Below are positions 1-8,052 of a stretch of DNA of 59,806 nucleotides, in pieces. The position numbers were made by a program, and so were the translations under genes. How positions within the stretch are numbered: the stretch's first letter is position 1; the number at the start of each line of letters is the position of its first letter. Source of the stretch: Candidatus Eisenbergiella intestinipullorum (GTDB taxonomy: Bacteria > Bacillota > Clostridia > Lachnospirales > Lachnospiraceae); NCBI GenBank assembly GCA_019119815.1, contig DWWH01000063.1, positions 1-59,806 on the forward strand. Direction: 5' to 3'. The notes under the pieces are model-generated. The model searched no databases. It was not told where the DNA came from and was given only the letters and a program-made list of their open reading frames with translations.

Positions 1-84
1 TCTCCTTTGTATAGATGGTTTTTCGTCAATTCCATTATACCAAACGGGACAGGTTTATGCCTTTTTTATTGGCTGAAATATTGA

Positions 85-435
85 ATTTTCAAGGTTCAAC
101 ACACCGTATTGGTGTGGGAAGTTTTAGTTAAGACCAATATCACCGGCCCTCTGAAGGTATCGGACATTGCCGCCCATTTCGGCTACAATGAAAAGTATAT
201 CTCCTCTCTTTTCCGGAGCCATGCGGGCATGACCATGAAGCAGTACATCATGAGCACCCGGATCGACCTGGCCAATTTCTATCTGCTGGATACCAACGAG
301 TCCATCGTGACCATTGCCCGCTCTCTCGGCTTTACGGACAGTCATAATTTTGCCACGGCCTACAATAAGATCATGGGGCTGACGCCGTCGGAATACCGCA
401 ACGCCTTTGCGAAGCGGATGCTGTACCATGTCTGA
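85..435 (+). pseudogene. AraC-family regulator, C-terminal remnant
   Basis: The reading frame gives the two helix-turn-helix motifs of an AraC/XylS DNA-binding domain (LKVSDIAAHFGYNEKYISSLF, then ESIVTIARSLGFTDSHNFATAY and the closing GLTPSEYR). Intact family members are usually about 250-300 residues or longer with an N-terminal sensor domain; here only about 110 residues remain. The frame is closed upstream by TGA at 82-84, and the only start available is a TTG at 109 without a convincing ribosome binding site. No sensor domain is visible in any frame between position 1 and 84. I read this as a truncated, probably non-functional gene; a small stand-alone DNA-binding protein started at TTG is possible but less likely. 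Confidence 0.6.
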
Positions 436-450
436 TCCGCCCGCAGCGCT

Positions 451-479
451 TTGACGAATCCTCCTCCCCGCAGTATAAT
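451..479 (+). promoter_or_regulatory. Promoter of the two-component operon
   Basis: TTGACG at 451-456 and TATAAT at 474-479 are separated by exactly 17 bases, a near-consensus sigma-A promoter ending 34 bases before the response regulator start. Confidence 0.75.
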
Positions 480-513
480 AACGGCATGACAACGCTGGTG
501 GGGAGGTTTTTTT

Positions 514-1185
514 ATGCGTCTGCTGGTAGCGGAGGATCAGAAGGATCTGAATAATATCATTACGAAAACGCTTATCCGGAACCATTATACCGTTGATTCC
601 TGCTTTGACGGGCAGGAGGCCCTGGATTACCTGGCCATGGCGGAATACGACGCCGTGATCCTGGACATCATGATGCCGAAAAAGAACGGGCTTGAGGTGC
701 TCAAAAGCCTGCGTTCCTCCGGCAGCAGCGTCCCCGTCCTTCTTCTGACTGCCAGGGATTCCGTCTCCGACCGGGTAACCGGCCTGGATGCCGGCGCGGA
801 CGACTACCTGATCAAGCCCTTTGCCTTTGAGGAGCTTCTGGCGCGCATCCGCGCCATGCTGCGCAAGAGGGAGGGACGCGCGCAGAACCGCTATCAGGCG
901 GCCGATCTGACGGTGGATCTGGATACCCGCACCGTCATGCGGGGCTCCGTTCCCATCGCCCTTTCCTCCAGGGAATTTTCCATTCTGGAATATCTCATCA
1001 GCAATCAGGGGATCGTGCTTTCCAGGGACCGGATCGAGCAGCACATTTGGAATTATGACTACGAAGGCGGCTCCAACGTGGTGGATGTCTATATCCGCTA
1101 TCTGCGCAAGAAGATCGACGACGGCTTTGAGCCGAAGCTGATCCATACCGTGCGCGGCGCGGGATATGTGCTGAAGGTTCCGTAA
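514..1185 (+). CDS. OmpR/PhoB-family response regulator
   Basis: The 223-residue protein has a receiver domain (residues 1-120) followed by a winged-helix output domain (about 128-223). The phosphoacceptor is Asp51 in VILDIMMPKKNG; acidic residues E7 and D8 and the conserved Lys in DDYLIKPF are present. The C-terminal part shows the usual recognition-helix pattern ending VDVYIRYLRKKID and VRGAGYVL. A GGGAGG ribosome binding site precedes the ATG. The gene ends 15 bases before the histidine kinase, so the two form an operon and should act as partners. The PepSY lipoprotein immediately downstream of the kinase is a plausible target or co-sensor; the ligand is unknown. Confidence 0.93.
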   Translation: MRLLVAEDQKDLNNIITKTLIRNHYTVDSCFDGQEALDYLAMAEYDAVILDIMMPKKNGLEVLKSLRSSGSSVPVLLLTARDSVSDRVTGLDAGADDYLIKPFAFEELLARIRAMLRKREGRAQNRYQAADLTVDLDTRTVMRGSVPIALSSREFSILEYLISNQGIVLSRDRIEQHIWNYDYEGGSNVVDVYIRYLRKKIDDGFEPKLIHTVRGAGYVLKVP

Positions 1186-1200
1186 CAGAAAGGGGGCCCC

Positions 1201-2568
1201 ATGAAAAATCTTTCCATCAAACTGAAGATCACTCTCTGGTATACGGCCTTCATGACGCTTCTGATCGTCGTTTCCCTGCTCGCTCTCTTTTCCTTCAGCA
1301 GCGTCCGGGTCCTCTCCGACGCCAGAACGCGTCTGAAAAACACGGTCCTGCAGGGCTTTTCGGAGGTGGACTATGAAGACGGCCTTCTGACCTTTGACGA
1401 CGATCTGAATTATCTGGAGGAAGGCGTCTATCTCTCCGCCTATGATTCGCAGGGCTATCTGCTCTACGGCCGCACGCCCGCAGGATTTTCCGGCGCGCCC
1501 ACCCTCATCATGGACCAGCTGCGGCAGGTGGGAAGCGGCCAGGATTTCTGGTATGTTTACGATTACTGCCGGACGGTGGAGGGATACGGCAACCTGTGGC
1601 TGCGCGGCGTGGCCTCCCAGACCCGGTCGGATTTCGTGCTGCGCACCATCACCCGCGCCGCCTTCATCCTGCTTCCCTTTTCCGTGGCGCTGATCGCCCT
1701 GGGCGGCTATCTGATCACCGCAAGAACGCTGCGCCCTCTGTCCGCCATGACGGAAACCGCGCGCAGGATCTCGGAAGGCAGCGATCTGACCCAGCGCATC
1801 CGCCTGGGTCAGGGCCGGGACGAGGTGCACGCGCTCGCCCATACCTTTGACCAGATGATGGAGCGGCTCCAGGTTTCCTTTGAAAATGAAAAGCAGTTCA
1901 CCTCCGACGTTTCCCATGAGCTGCGCACGCCGGTAGCCGTCATCCTCTCCCAGTGCGAATATGCCTCCCAGCCCGGAACGCCGCCGGAGGAGCTGCGGGG
2001 AAGCATCGGCGTGATCGGCACGCAGGCCCGGAAGATGTCCGCCCTGATCAGTCAGCTTCTCACCCTGGCCCGGGCGGACAGCGGAAAGCAGAAGCTCCAA
2101 TATGAGCTGATCAACATCAGCGAGCTTGCGCAGATCATCACGGAAGAGCAGCAGGCTTCCGCCTCTGCCAAAAATATCGTTCTGCAGACGGACATCCAGC
2201 CGCAGATTCTCATGCGGGCGGATGAAACCATGATGATGCGCCTGTTCATCAACCTGATCTCCAACAGCATCACCTATGGAAAGACGGGTGGCTGCACCCG
2301 CATCAGCCTGTCCGCAGATGAACAGGCGGTCACCGGATCGGTCGAAGACGACGGCATCGGCATCCCCGCAGACAAGCTGGATAAGATCTGGCAGCGCTTT
2401 TATCAGGTGGATCCTTCCCGCACGTCCGGAGCCGGGACCGGCTCCGGACTGGGGCTTTCCATGGTCCAATGGATCGTCCGGGCCCACGGAGGACAGATCC
2501 GGGTCTCCAGCCGTCTGGGAGAAGGGACCTGCTTTACCTTCCGTTTCCCCAGGCGGCAGGAAGAATGA
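1201..2568 (+). CDS. Sensor histidine kinase
   Basis: This 455-residue membrane kinase has an N-terminal transmembrane helix (about 10-32), an extracytoplasmic sensor of about 120 residues, a second helix (about 153-174), a HAMP linker (to about 228), a HisKA domain with phospho-acceptor His239 in SDVSHELRTP, and a HATPase domain with N box (NLISNSITYG, about 351-360), G1 box DDGIGIP and G2 box GTGSGLGLS. All catalytic elements are intact. AAGGGGG lies directly upstream of the ATG. It is expected to phosphorylate the response regulator encoded just before it. Confidence 0.93.
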   Translation: MKNLSIKLKITLWYTAFMTLLIVVSLLALFSFSSVRVLSDARTRLKNTVLQGFSEVDYEDGLLTFDDDLNYLEEGVYLSAYDSQGYLLYGRTPAGFSGAPTLIMDQLRQVGSGQDFWYVYDYCRTVEGYGNLWLRGVASQTRSDFVLRTITRAAFILLPFSVALIALGGYLITARTLRPLSAMTETARRISEGSDLTQRIRLGQGRDEVHALAHTFDQMMERLQVSFENEKQFTSDVSHELRTPVAVILSQCEYASQPGTPPEELRGSIGVIGTQARKMSALISQLLTLARADSGKQKLQYELINISELAQIITEEQQASASAKNIVLQTDIQPQILMRADETMMMRLFINLISNSITYGKTGGCTRISLSADEQAVTGSVEDDGIGIPADKLDKIWQRFYQVDPSRTSGAGTGSGLGLSMVQWIVRAHGGQIRVSSRLGEGTCFTFRFPRRQEE

Positions 2569-2636
2569 ACGGAAGCTTCCGCTTTGTCCCCGCTCCCCCT
2601 TTCCTGCCGGAACGGCGCCGGAAAAATTTTTTTGAC

Positions 2637-2653
2637 TTTAATGTTTTTTTAAT
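2637..2653 (+). promoter_or_regulatory. Direct repeat in front of the PepSY lipoprotein
   Basis: Two TTTAAT hexamers start at 2637 and 2648, 11 bases apart, in an A/T-rich patch (TTGACT at 2632) upstream of the lipoprotein. One-turn spacing of direct repeats is characteristic of OmpR-family regulator sites, so this is a candidate binding site for the adjacent response regulator. The site is inferred from spacing only. Confidence 0.4.
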
Positions 2654-2716
2654 CTTTTACGGATAAACTGATCTCAGATTCCAAAAAGAAAAAAACAAAA
2701 AGGAGAGTATTCAGAT

Positions 2717-3427
2717 ATGAAAAAGAAAATTTATGCATGTACCGCAGCCCTGATCCTTTCTGCCGCCGCTCTGGCCGCCTGTTCCGGCCAGTCTTCCGGC
2801 ACTCCCGTCCAGACGCAGTCCATCGCCGCCGGACAGGAGACCGCTTCCGCCGGCACCCAGGACACAGCCCTGAACGTTTCCCAGTCCGTTCCCGCGGAAA
2901 CCGCCGCCCCCTCCGCCGGAGAGAGCGTGGCCATCGCCGCCCGGCCCTCCGACGCGCAGAACGCCTTCATCAGCGAGGCGGATGCCAAGAAGGCCGCCTT
3001 TGACCATGCGGGCGTAACGGAGGCTGATGTGACCGGCCTTCGCGTCAAGCTCGACTATGATGACGGCCGCCAGGTATACGATGTGGAATTCTATTCCGGA
3101 AGCCAGGAATATGATTATGAGATCAGCGCTGACGACGGCTCCGTCCTTTCCTTCGATCAGGAAATGGATGACTGGGCCAGAGCTCAGAGTGGCGCTTCCG
3201 GCACACAGAGCTCCGGCTCCCAGGGCGTTTCCATCAGCGAAGCGGACGCCAAGTCCCTTGCCCTGGCGCAGGTTCCCGGAGCGACAGAGGAAAACATCAC
3301 CAAATTCGGCCAGGACCGTGACGACGGAAGGACCGTATACGAGATTGAGATCCTCTATGATTTCGCAGAATACGACATTGAGATCGACGCAAATACCGGA
3401 GAGATCGTAAAACTGGAAAAGGACTGA
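2717..3427 (+). CDS. PepSY-domain lipoprotein
   Basis: The 236-residue product begins with a lipoprotein signal peptide ending in the lipobox LAAC (Cys22), followed by a Ser/Ala/Thr-rich linker to about residue 75. Two PepSY repeats follow, about 78-150 (ISEADAKKAAFDHAGV to the acidic DDGSVLSFD) and about 172-236 (ISEADAKSLALAQVPGA to the NTGEIVKLEKD end). PepSY domains are known as extracytoplasmic modulators of proteases or sensors. AGGAGAG precedes the ATG. It follows the two-component pair by 148 bases and a candidate regulator site lies between, suggesting it is regulated by, or feeds back on, that system. Its specific role is not known. Confidence 0.85.
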   Translation: MKKKIYACTAALILSAAALAACSGQSSGTPVQTQSIAAGQETASAGTQDTALNVSQSVPAETAAPSAGESVAIAARPSDAQNAFISEADAKKAAFDHAGVTEADVTGLRVKLDYDDGRQVYDVEFYSGSQEYDYEISADDGSVLSFDQEMDDWARAQSGASGTQSSGSQGVSISEADAKSLALAQVPGATEENITKFGQDRDDGRTVYEIEILYDFAEYDIEIDANTGEIVKLEKD

Positions 3428-3439
3428 TCTTGATCAGAA

Positions 3440-3475
3440 AAAACGGGGAGAGCTCTGACAGGCCCTCCCCGTTTT
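3440..3475 (+). terminator. Terminator after PepSY lipoprotein
   Basis: An 11-bp inverted repeat (AAAACGGGGAG at 3440-3450, CTCCCCGTTTT at 3465-3475) lies just past the stop codon; the A/T ends of the stem provide a short T run on either strand. Confidence 0.75.
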
Positions 3476-3558
3476 CAGCATTTCCTGCATCTGTGATCCC
3501 TTCTTTGCAGGAATTCCTTCATTTTCTGAATTCTCATCCGCCCCATACGGCCCGGTTT

Positions 3559-4029
3559 CTACAGGATCACTTCCATCCCCACCTTCTGCGGCTTCAGACC
3601 GCAGGACTCATAAAATCTCATCGCCTTTTCATTGCAGCTCCATACGTTCAGCGTCACATTGTAGCAGCCCTGCTGCCTGGCATAGTCCAGTACGCTCTCA
3701 TATAAGGTCCTTCCGATATGCTGTCCGCGCAGGTTCTCATCCACGCACAGATCATCGATATAGATCGTCTTAATGTCCGTCATGATGTTGTGATTCTGAT
3801 ACTGCTGGAAAATACAGAAGGCATAGCCCAGCACCCGGTCCGTTTCATCCGCTGCCACAAAGATCGGTCTGGCATCGTCATGGATCAGCTCCCGGAGCTG
3901 ATCATCCGTATATTTTTTCTGTCCGAACCGGAACAGATCGGGCCTCCCGTCGTGATGCACTTTTTCCACCTGCATCAGCAGCTCGTCGATCCGTTCCATA
4001 TCCTTTTCCTGTGCTCTTCTTACGTTCAT
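3559..4029 (-). CDS. GNAT-family N-acetyltransferase
   Basis: The 156-residue protein has the GNAT fold: an N-terminal MNVRRAQEKDMERI segment, the beta4 strand IYIDDLCVDENLRGQHIG which carries the acetyl-CoA-binding R/Q-x-x-G-x-G/A-type loop (RGQHIG), and the C-terminal VTLNVWSCNEKAMRFYESCGL motif. I start it at the ATG ending at 4029, which has an AAGAGG ribosome binding site, rather than at a longer open frame extending further upstream. The substrate cannot be told; relatives acetylate amino acids, polyamines or protein N-termini. It is transcribed divergently from the AEC transporter. Confidence 0.88.
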   Translation of the reverse strand: MNVRRAQEKDMERIDELLMQVEKVHHDGRPDLFRFGQKKYTDDQLRELIHDDARPIFVAADETDRVLGYAFCIFQQYQNHNIMTDIKTIYIDDLCVDENLRGQHIGRTLYESVLDYARQQGCYNVTLNVWSCNEKAMRFYESCGLKPQKVGMEVIL

Positions 4030-4269
4030 CCTTACCTCTTTTCCTGCGGCCGGAGGCCGCATCAGACATACATCCGATTCATCTATTCTTACCGTTTGCT
4101 CCACACCGTTTTGTACCCTCTTTTCCTGCCGCCCTCCCTGTGATAGAATATTGCTGTTCAGGCCGGTCCGTGCCTTTTCCCATCCGGACCGCGCACAGAC
4201 GCATCGGCGGCATGCTCCTGTCTGCCGCCGGGCGGCCGGAAAAAATAGAAGGAAAAAGGAATCAAGCGT

Positions 4270-5235
4270 ATGGAAAATCTGATCTTCAGTCTGAATGCAA
4301 CGGCGCCCGTTTTTCTGATGATGCTGCTCGGCATGCTGTTCCGAAAGCTGGGCTGGATCGACGAGGCGTTTGCCTCCAAAATGAATCAGTTCGTCTTTCT
4401 CGTTCCCCTGCCCGTGCTGGTGTTCCACGATCTTGCGGCGGCGGACATCGGGGACGTGTGGGACTTTTCATTTGTGGCCTTCTGCTTTCTCGCCACAGCG
4501 GCCAGCATCGCCGTCTGCGCCCTTCTTTCCTGTCTTCTGAAAAAAAGGGAACAGCGTGGGGAGTTCATCCAGGCCTCCTACCGCAGCAGCGCCGCCCTGC
4601 TGGGCATTGCGCTGACCACGAACATCTACGGGGACGCGGGCCTTGTTCCCCTGATGATCATCGGAAGCGTTCCCCTCTACAATGTCATGGCCGTGGTGGT
4701 CCTTTCCCTCACCGCTCCCGCCGGAAAGACTTCCGGCAATGCTGCCGGCAGAGAAAGAAAGGCCCTGTGGAAGCACACGCTGAAGGGGATCGTCACCAAC
4801 CCCATCATCCTGGGGATCCTGGCCGGCCTCCTCTGGTCCGTCCTCCGGCTCCCCCTGCCCCCCATTCTGGAAAAGACGGTCACCAGCCTGGGCGACCTCG
4901 CCGCTCCGCTGGGGCTGATGGCCATGGGCGCCACCTTCCGGCTGGATAAGGCCGTGGCACAGGCAAAGCCCGCCATCGCCGCATCCGTCATAAAGCTGCT
5001 CGGCTTCTGCGTGCTCTTTCTTCCGCTCGCCGTCCGGCTGGGCTTCCGGGAGGAAGCGCTTGTGGCCATCCTCATCATGCTGGGCTCCGCCACCACGGTA
5101 AGCTGCTATGTGATGGCAAAGAACATGGGCCACGAAGGCACTCTCACCTCCGGCGTCGTCATGCTCACCACCCTGTTTTCCGCATTCACCATCACCGGAT
5201 GGCTGTTTTGTCTGAAAAGCCTGGGACTGGTCTGA
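4270..5235 (+). CDS. AEC-family (auxin efflux carrier-like) permease
   Basis: The 321-residue protein is strongly hydrophobic, with about ten predicted membrane helices in two halves separated by a cytoplasmic loop (residues about 150-170, rich in Lys/Arg). The start (NATAPVFLMMLLGMLFRKLG) and the end of the second half (ATTVSCYVMAKNMGHEGTLTSGVVMLTTLFSAFTITGW) match bacterial AEC transporters, known for exporting or exchanging organic acids such as malate or malonate. AAGGA lies upstream of the ATG. It is a single gene; the substrate is not deducible from context. Confidence 0.85.
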   Translation: MENLIFSLNATAPVFLMMLLGMLFRKLGWIDEAFASKMNQFVFLVPLPVLVFHDLAAADIGDVWDFSFVAFCFLATAASIAVCALLSCLLKKREQRGEFIQASYRSSAALLGIALTTNIYGDAGLVPLMIIGSVPLYNVMAVVVLSLTAPAGKTSGNAAGRERKALWKHTLKGIVTNPIILGILAGLLWSVLRLPLPPILEKTVTSLGDLAAPLGLMAMGATFRLDKAVAQAKPAIAASVIKLLGFCVLFLPLAVRLGFREEALVAILIMLGSATTVSCYVMAKNMGHEGTLTSGVVMLTTLFSAFTITGWLFCLKSLGLV

Positions 5236-5249
5236 AAATCTGAAACCAT

Positions 5250-5280
5250 GTGCGCCTTGATGCGAACGCATCAGGCGCAC
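5250..5280. terminator. Hairpin between convergent genes
   Basis: GTGCGCCTTGATGCG (5250-5264) pairs with CGCATCAGGCGCAC (5267-5280) with a two-base loop and a single bulged T. It sits between the AEC permease and the convergent exonuclease gene. There is no clear T run, so its role as a terminator is probable rather than certain. Confidence 0.45.
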
Positions 5281-5307
5281 CACTCGTGCCAGGCGTGCCG
5301 TCCGGCT

Positions 5308-6051
5308 CTATGGCTGCTGTCCTGCCAGGACCCTTTCGATCAGGCCGGAAGCCCGGCTTTTGGTCAGGCTCGCTGCGTCCCAGGTCACCGTCAGATCCTT
5401 CTGCGCGGCGAGCCGGGAAAGGAAGGCGAGCTGCTTCGGCGTGGCCGGCGCATCCGCCGCGCCAAAGGCCGTTCCTGCCGCACCTTTCCGCATTGCCGGA
5501 CAGGATGCAGACAGGGACGCCGGAAGAAATACCTGCGGCTGGAGGCTTTCATAATAATGGGCCAGCGTCTGATACAGCTTCGCCGTGGCCAGGGCATCAT
5601 GATAGGCCCGGTGGGCCGAGCTGTTTATGATGGAATATTTTTCGCAGAGCGCTTCCAGGCTGTTGGACTGTCTTCCCCGATGCACGCTCCTCGCGATCCG
5701 CAGCGTATCGATCCCCTGCTTTTCAAAGGGAAGGCCGAACAGCCCTGCCTGATTCTTTACAAAGCCATAATCGAAGGGAAGGTTATGGCCGATGAGCACC
5801 TCATCCCCGCAGAAATCCAGGAAGGCGGGGATCACCCTCTCCTTCGGCGCCGCATCCTCCAGCATCTCATTGGTGATCCCGGTGATCTGCGTGATCCGTT
5901 CAGACACCGGCTCCGGCGGCTTTACCAAACTGATGAACCGCTCGCAGACCTTTCCGTCGCGCACCTTCAGCGCTCCGATCTCAATGATCTCATCCGACTC
6001 CGGACTTAAACCCGTGGTCTCCACATCAAAAGCCAGATATGATTTCAGCAT
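5308..6051 (-). CDS. DEDDh-type 3'-5' exonuclease (DnaQ/PolC epsilon-like)
   Basis: The 247-residue protein carries the DEDDh exonuclease signature: Asp9 and Glu11 in FDVETTGL (ExoI), Asp94 in NLPFDYGF (ExoII), and His147 with Asp152 in HRAYHDALAT (ExoIII). Such enzymes remove nucleotides from DNA or RNA 3' ends. After the catalytic domain (about 1-172) there is an Ala-rich linker and a short C-terminal module starting at ATPKQLAFLSRLA (about 208-247), absent from the minimal epsilon subunit. It is therefore a stand-alone exonuclease rather than the polymerase proofreading subunit itself. Confidence 0.88.
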   Translation of the reverse strand: MLKSYLAFDVETTGLSPESDEIIEIGALKVRDGKVCERFISLVKPPEPVSERITQITGITNEMLEDAAPKERVIPAFLDFCGDEVLIGHNLPFDYGFVKNQAGLFGLPFEKQGIDTLRIARSVHRGRQSNSLEALCEKYSIINSSAHRAYHDALATAKLYQTLAHYYESLQPQVFLPASLSASCPAMRKGAAGTAFGAADAPATPKQLAFLSRLAAQKDLTVTWDAASLTKSRASGLIERVLAGQQP

Positions 6052-6125
6052 CCCCCGGTCCTCTCTTTCCGGATCCTTCGCATCTTCTCCGGTCCGTTTT
6101 CTCTTCTGTCCTGCCGTTTCCCCGC

Positions 6126-7049
6126 CTATGCCAGGAAATCCTCGATGATCACCGCCTCTGCCTCCTCTTCCGTCAGGCCGAAGGTGCGCAGCTTCAGGAT
6201 CTGATCGTTGTTGATCCTGCCGATGGCCGCCTCATGGATGATCTGGGCGTCGATGTTTTTCGCGTTGATCTCCGGAATGGAGGAGATCTGAGCCTGATCC
6301 ATGATGATGGAGTCGCACTGCACATGGGCGTGACAGAGCGCATTTCCCACGGCGATGGGATGGAAGGTCTGCACCGAATTTCCTTTGGCGACGGACCGGG
6401 ATACGATCCGGGCCGTACTGCCCGCGCCGTTCAGTTCCACCGTCATGTCGGACACAGCGGTCTGGCAGCCGTGGGTCATCAGCTTTTCCATCACATTGAG
6501 CTTCGCATTTTCCGCCAGCGTCACCTCCGTCTTTCTCACTGTGGAGTCCACGCCGCCGATCTGGGCGGTATCCAGATTGAATACCGCGTCCTCCTCCAGG
6601 TAGATCTGAGTGACGGGGTTCAGGATCTTTTCTCCCGTTCCCTCTCCTTCTCCGTAGTGCTTTTCCGCATAGGTCACGGTCGCGCCCTTCCCCACATGGA
6701 AGGCGTGGATGCCGTCGTGCCGCGCCGCGTCGCAGCCCGCATTGTGGATGCCGCAGCCCGCCACGATGGTCACGTTTGCGCCCCCTTCAATATAAAAATC
6801 ATTATATACGATGTCCGTGATTCCGGTGGCGTTCACCACTACCGGGATATGGACCTCCTCTCCCTGGGCCTCGCTGCTGATATAGACGTCAATCCCCTGC
6901 CGGTCCGTCTTCCTGCGGATCTTGATATGATCCGTATCTCCATGGCAGAGGGCCTGTCCGTTGTACCGCAGGTTATACGCGCCCTCCTGTTTAAAGCCGT
7001 AGTCGTCTATTTTTTTCAGGATCTGATCTGTTACCGCATCCAGCTTCAT
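6126..7049 (-). CDS. sufB: SufB/SufD-family Fe-S scaffold (SmsB-like)
   Basis: The 307-residue protein belongs to the SufB/SufD beta-helix family. It is much shorter than SufB of the six-gene SUF system (about 470-495 residues) and lacks most of the N-terminal domain, as in the minimal SmsCB systems of anaerobes. The core beta-helix contains GCGIHNAGCDAARHDGIHAFHVG (Cys and His residues that could bind iron or sulfide), and the C-terminal helical part has SSIPEINAKNIDAQIIHEAAIGRINNDQILKLRTFGLTEEEAEAVIIEDFL, the conserved SufBD end. It lies 33 bases downstream of the SufC-type ATPase and should form a complex with it. No cysteine desulfurase is encoded in the window. Confidence 0.88.
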   Translation of the reverse strand: MKLDAVTDQILKKIDDYGFKQEGAYNLRYNGQALCHGDTDHIKIRRKTDRQGIDVYISSEAQGEEVHIPVVVNATGITDIVYNDFYIEGGANVTIVAGCGIHNAGCDAARHDGIHAFHVGKGATVTYAEKHYGEGEGTGEKILNPVTQIYLEEDAVFNLDTAQIGGVDSTVRKTEVTLAENAKLNVMEKLMTHGCQTAVSDMTVELNGAGSTARIVSRSVAKGNSVQTFHPIAVGNALCHAHVQCDSIIMDQAQISSIPEINAKNIDAQIIHEAAIGRINNDQILKLRTFGLTEEEAEAVIIEDFLA

Positions 7050-7082
7050 CTCCGTTTCCTCCTTTCCGAAGCGCTTTTGCCG

Positions 7083-7811
7083 TTATACGCCTTCTCCGTC
7101 CATGCAGGTGCAGGACGGCTCCTCCAGGAACAGCTTCGGAAGAATCTCCTCCCTGCTGCCGATCTGCTCCACACGTCCGTCACGCACCACCATGATGCGG
7201 TCCGCCATCCGGATGATCCGTTCCTGGTGGGAGATCAGGACCAGGCTCTCTTCCTTGCTCCTGTGGATCTTCTCAAACTGCTTCACCAGCATGGAAAAGC
7301 TCCAGAGGTCGATCCCCGCCTCCGGCTCGTCAAATACGCTCACTTTGTGGTCCTTCGCCAGCACCGTGGCGATCTCCACCCGTTTTTTCTCTCCTCCGGA
7401 AAGAGTGGCGTCCACCTCCCGGTCCAGATATTCCTTCGCGCACAGGCCCACGCTGCTTAACAGCCGGCAGCTTGTGGGCTCAGGCAGCTCCTTCCCCGCC
7501 GCCAGGTTCAGAAGCCTGCGCACCGTCATTCCCTTAAAGGATGCGGGCTGCTGGAAGGCAAATCCGATGCCGGCCTTGGCCCGTTCGTCGATGCTAAGCT
7601 GCGTGATGTCCTTTCCGTCCAGCAGGATGGTGCCGGAGGTTTCCCGGATGATCCCCATCAGAAGCCTTGCGATGGTGGACTTGCCCCCTCCGTTGGGCCC
7701 GGTGATCACCAGCATCTCGCCGTCATTCACCGTAAAATTAATATCGGTAACGATCGGAAGCGTTTCCTGATTTTCCGTTACCTCATAGGACAGATGTTTT
7801 ACTTCAAGCAT
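7083..7811 (-). CDS. sufC: SufC-type ABC ATPase of Fe-S assembly (SmsC-like)
   Basis: The 242-residue soluble ABC ATPase has Walker A GPNGGGKST (about residues 39-47), the signature LSGGEKKR, Walker B VSVFDEPEAGIDLWS and the switch His in LISHQERI. It has no transmembrane domain or partner permease, and the gene directly downstream encodes a SufB-like scaffold, so the pair is the Fe-S cluster assembly machine of this genome segment. The order C then B, with only two genes, matches the minimal SMS system. A promoter with an embedded palindrome and a terminator-like hairpin lie upstream. Confidence 0.9.
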   Translation of the reverse strand: MLEVKHLSYEVTENQETLPIVTDINFTVNDGEMLVITGPNGGGKSTIARLLMGIIRETSGTILLDGKDITQLSIDERAKAGIGFAFQQPASFKGMTVRRLLNLAAGKELPEPTSCRLLSSVGLCAKEYLDREVDATLSGGEKKRVEIATVLAKDHKVSVFDEPEAGIDLWSFSMLVKQFEKIHRSKEESLVLISHQERIIRMADRIMVVRDGRVEQIGSREEILPKLFLEEPSCTCMDGEGV

Positions 7812-7916
7812 AACTGTACCTCATCCACTTTCATGCCGCGTTCAGGCGGCTTTTTCCCCAGGGAAAGCGGCCGCCCGCGCCATACGCCTCCCGGCCATCT
7901 CCCATGGCTTTATTGT

Positions 7917-7950
7917 AAAAACAGGCAGAGAAGATACTCCCCCTGCCTGT
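7917..7950 (-). terminator. Attenuator-like hairpin in the sufC leader
   Basis: On the minus strand ACAGGCAG (7950-7943) pairs with CTGCCTGT (7928-7921) and is followed immediately by TTTT, the form of an intrinsic terminator. It lies between the sufC promoter and the sufC start, so it would end a short transcript unless readthrough is controlled. Confidence 0.55.
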
Positions 7951-7966
7951 CCCTTTGCCGACTAAT

Positions 7967-7995
7967 ATTTTACACAATCGGAAGACCGATTGCAA
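7967..7995 (-). promoter_or_regulatory. sufC-sufB promoter with embedded palindrome
   Basis: Read on the minus strand, TTGCAA (7995-7990) and TAAAAT (7972-7967) are spaced by 17 bases. The spacer and part of the -35 box contain a perfect 7-bp palindrome, CAATCGG-TCTT-CCGATTG (7992-7975), placed where a repressor would block RNA polymerase. The identity of the regulator is unknown; Rrf2-type proteins commonly control Fe-S genes, but that is inference. Confidence 0.65.
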
Positions 7996-8052
7996 GAGGC
8001 TGTTTCCCCTTTGATACAGAATATCAGTAACCCCTTTTTTCACTCCGGCAGG

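Noticed and set aside
124..2487. 787-codon open frame on the minus strand
   Set aside because: Antisense to the response regulator and kinase; no motifs.
7831..8043. 70-codon minus-strand frame upstream of sufC
   Set aside because: It overlaps the promoter, palindrome and hairpin, and has no ribosome binding site.
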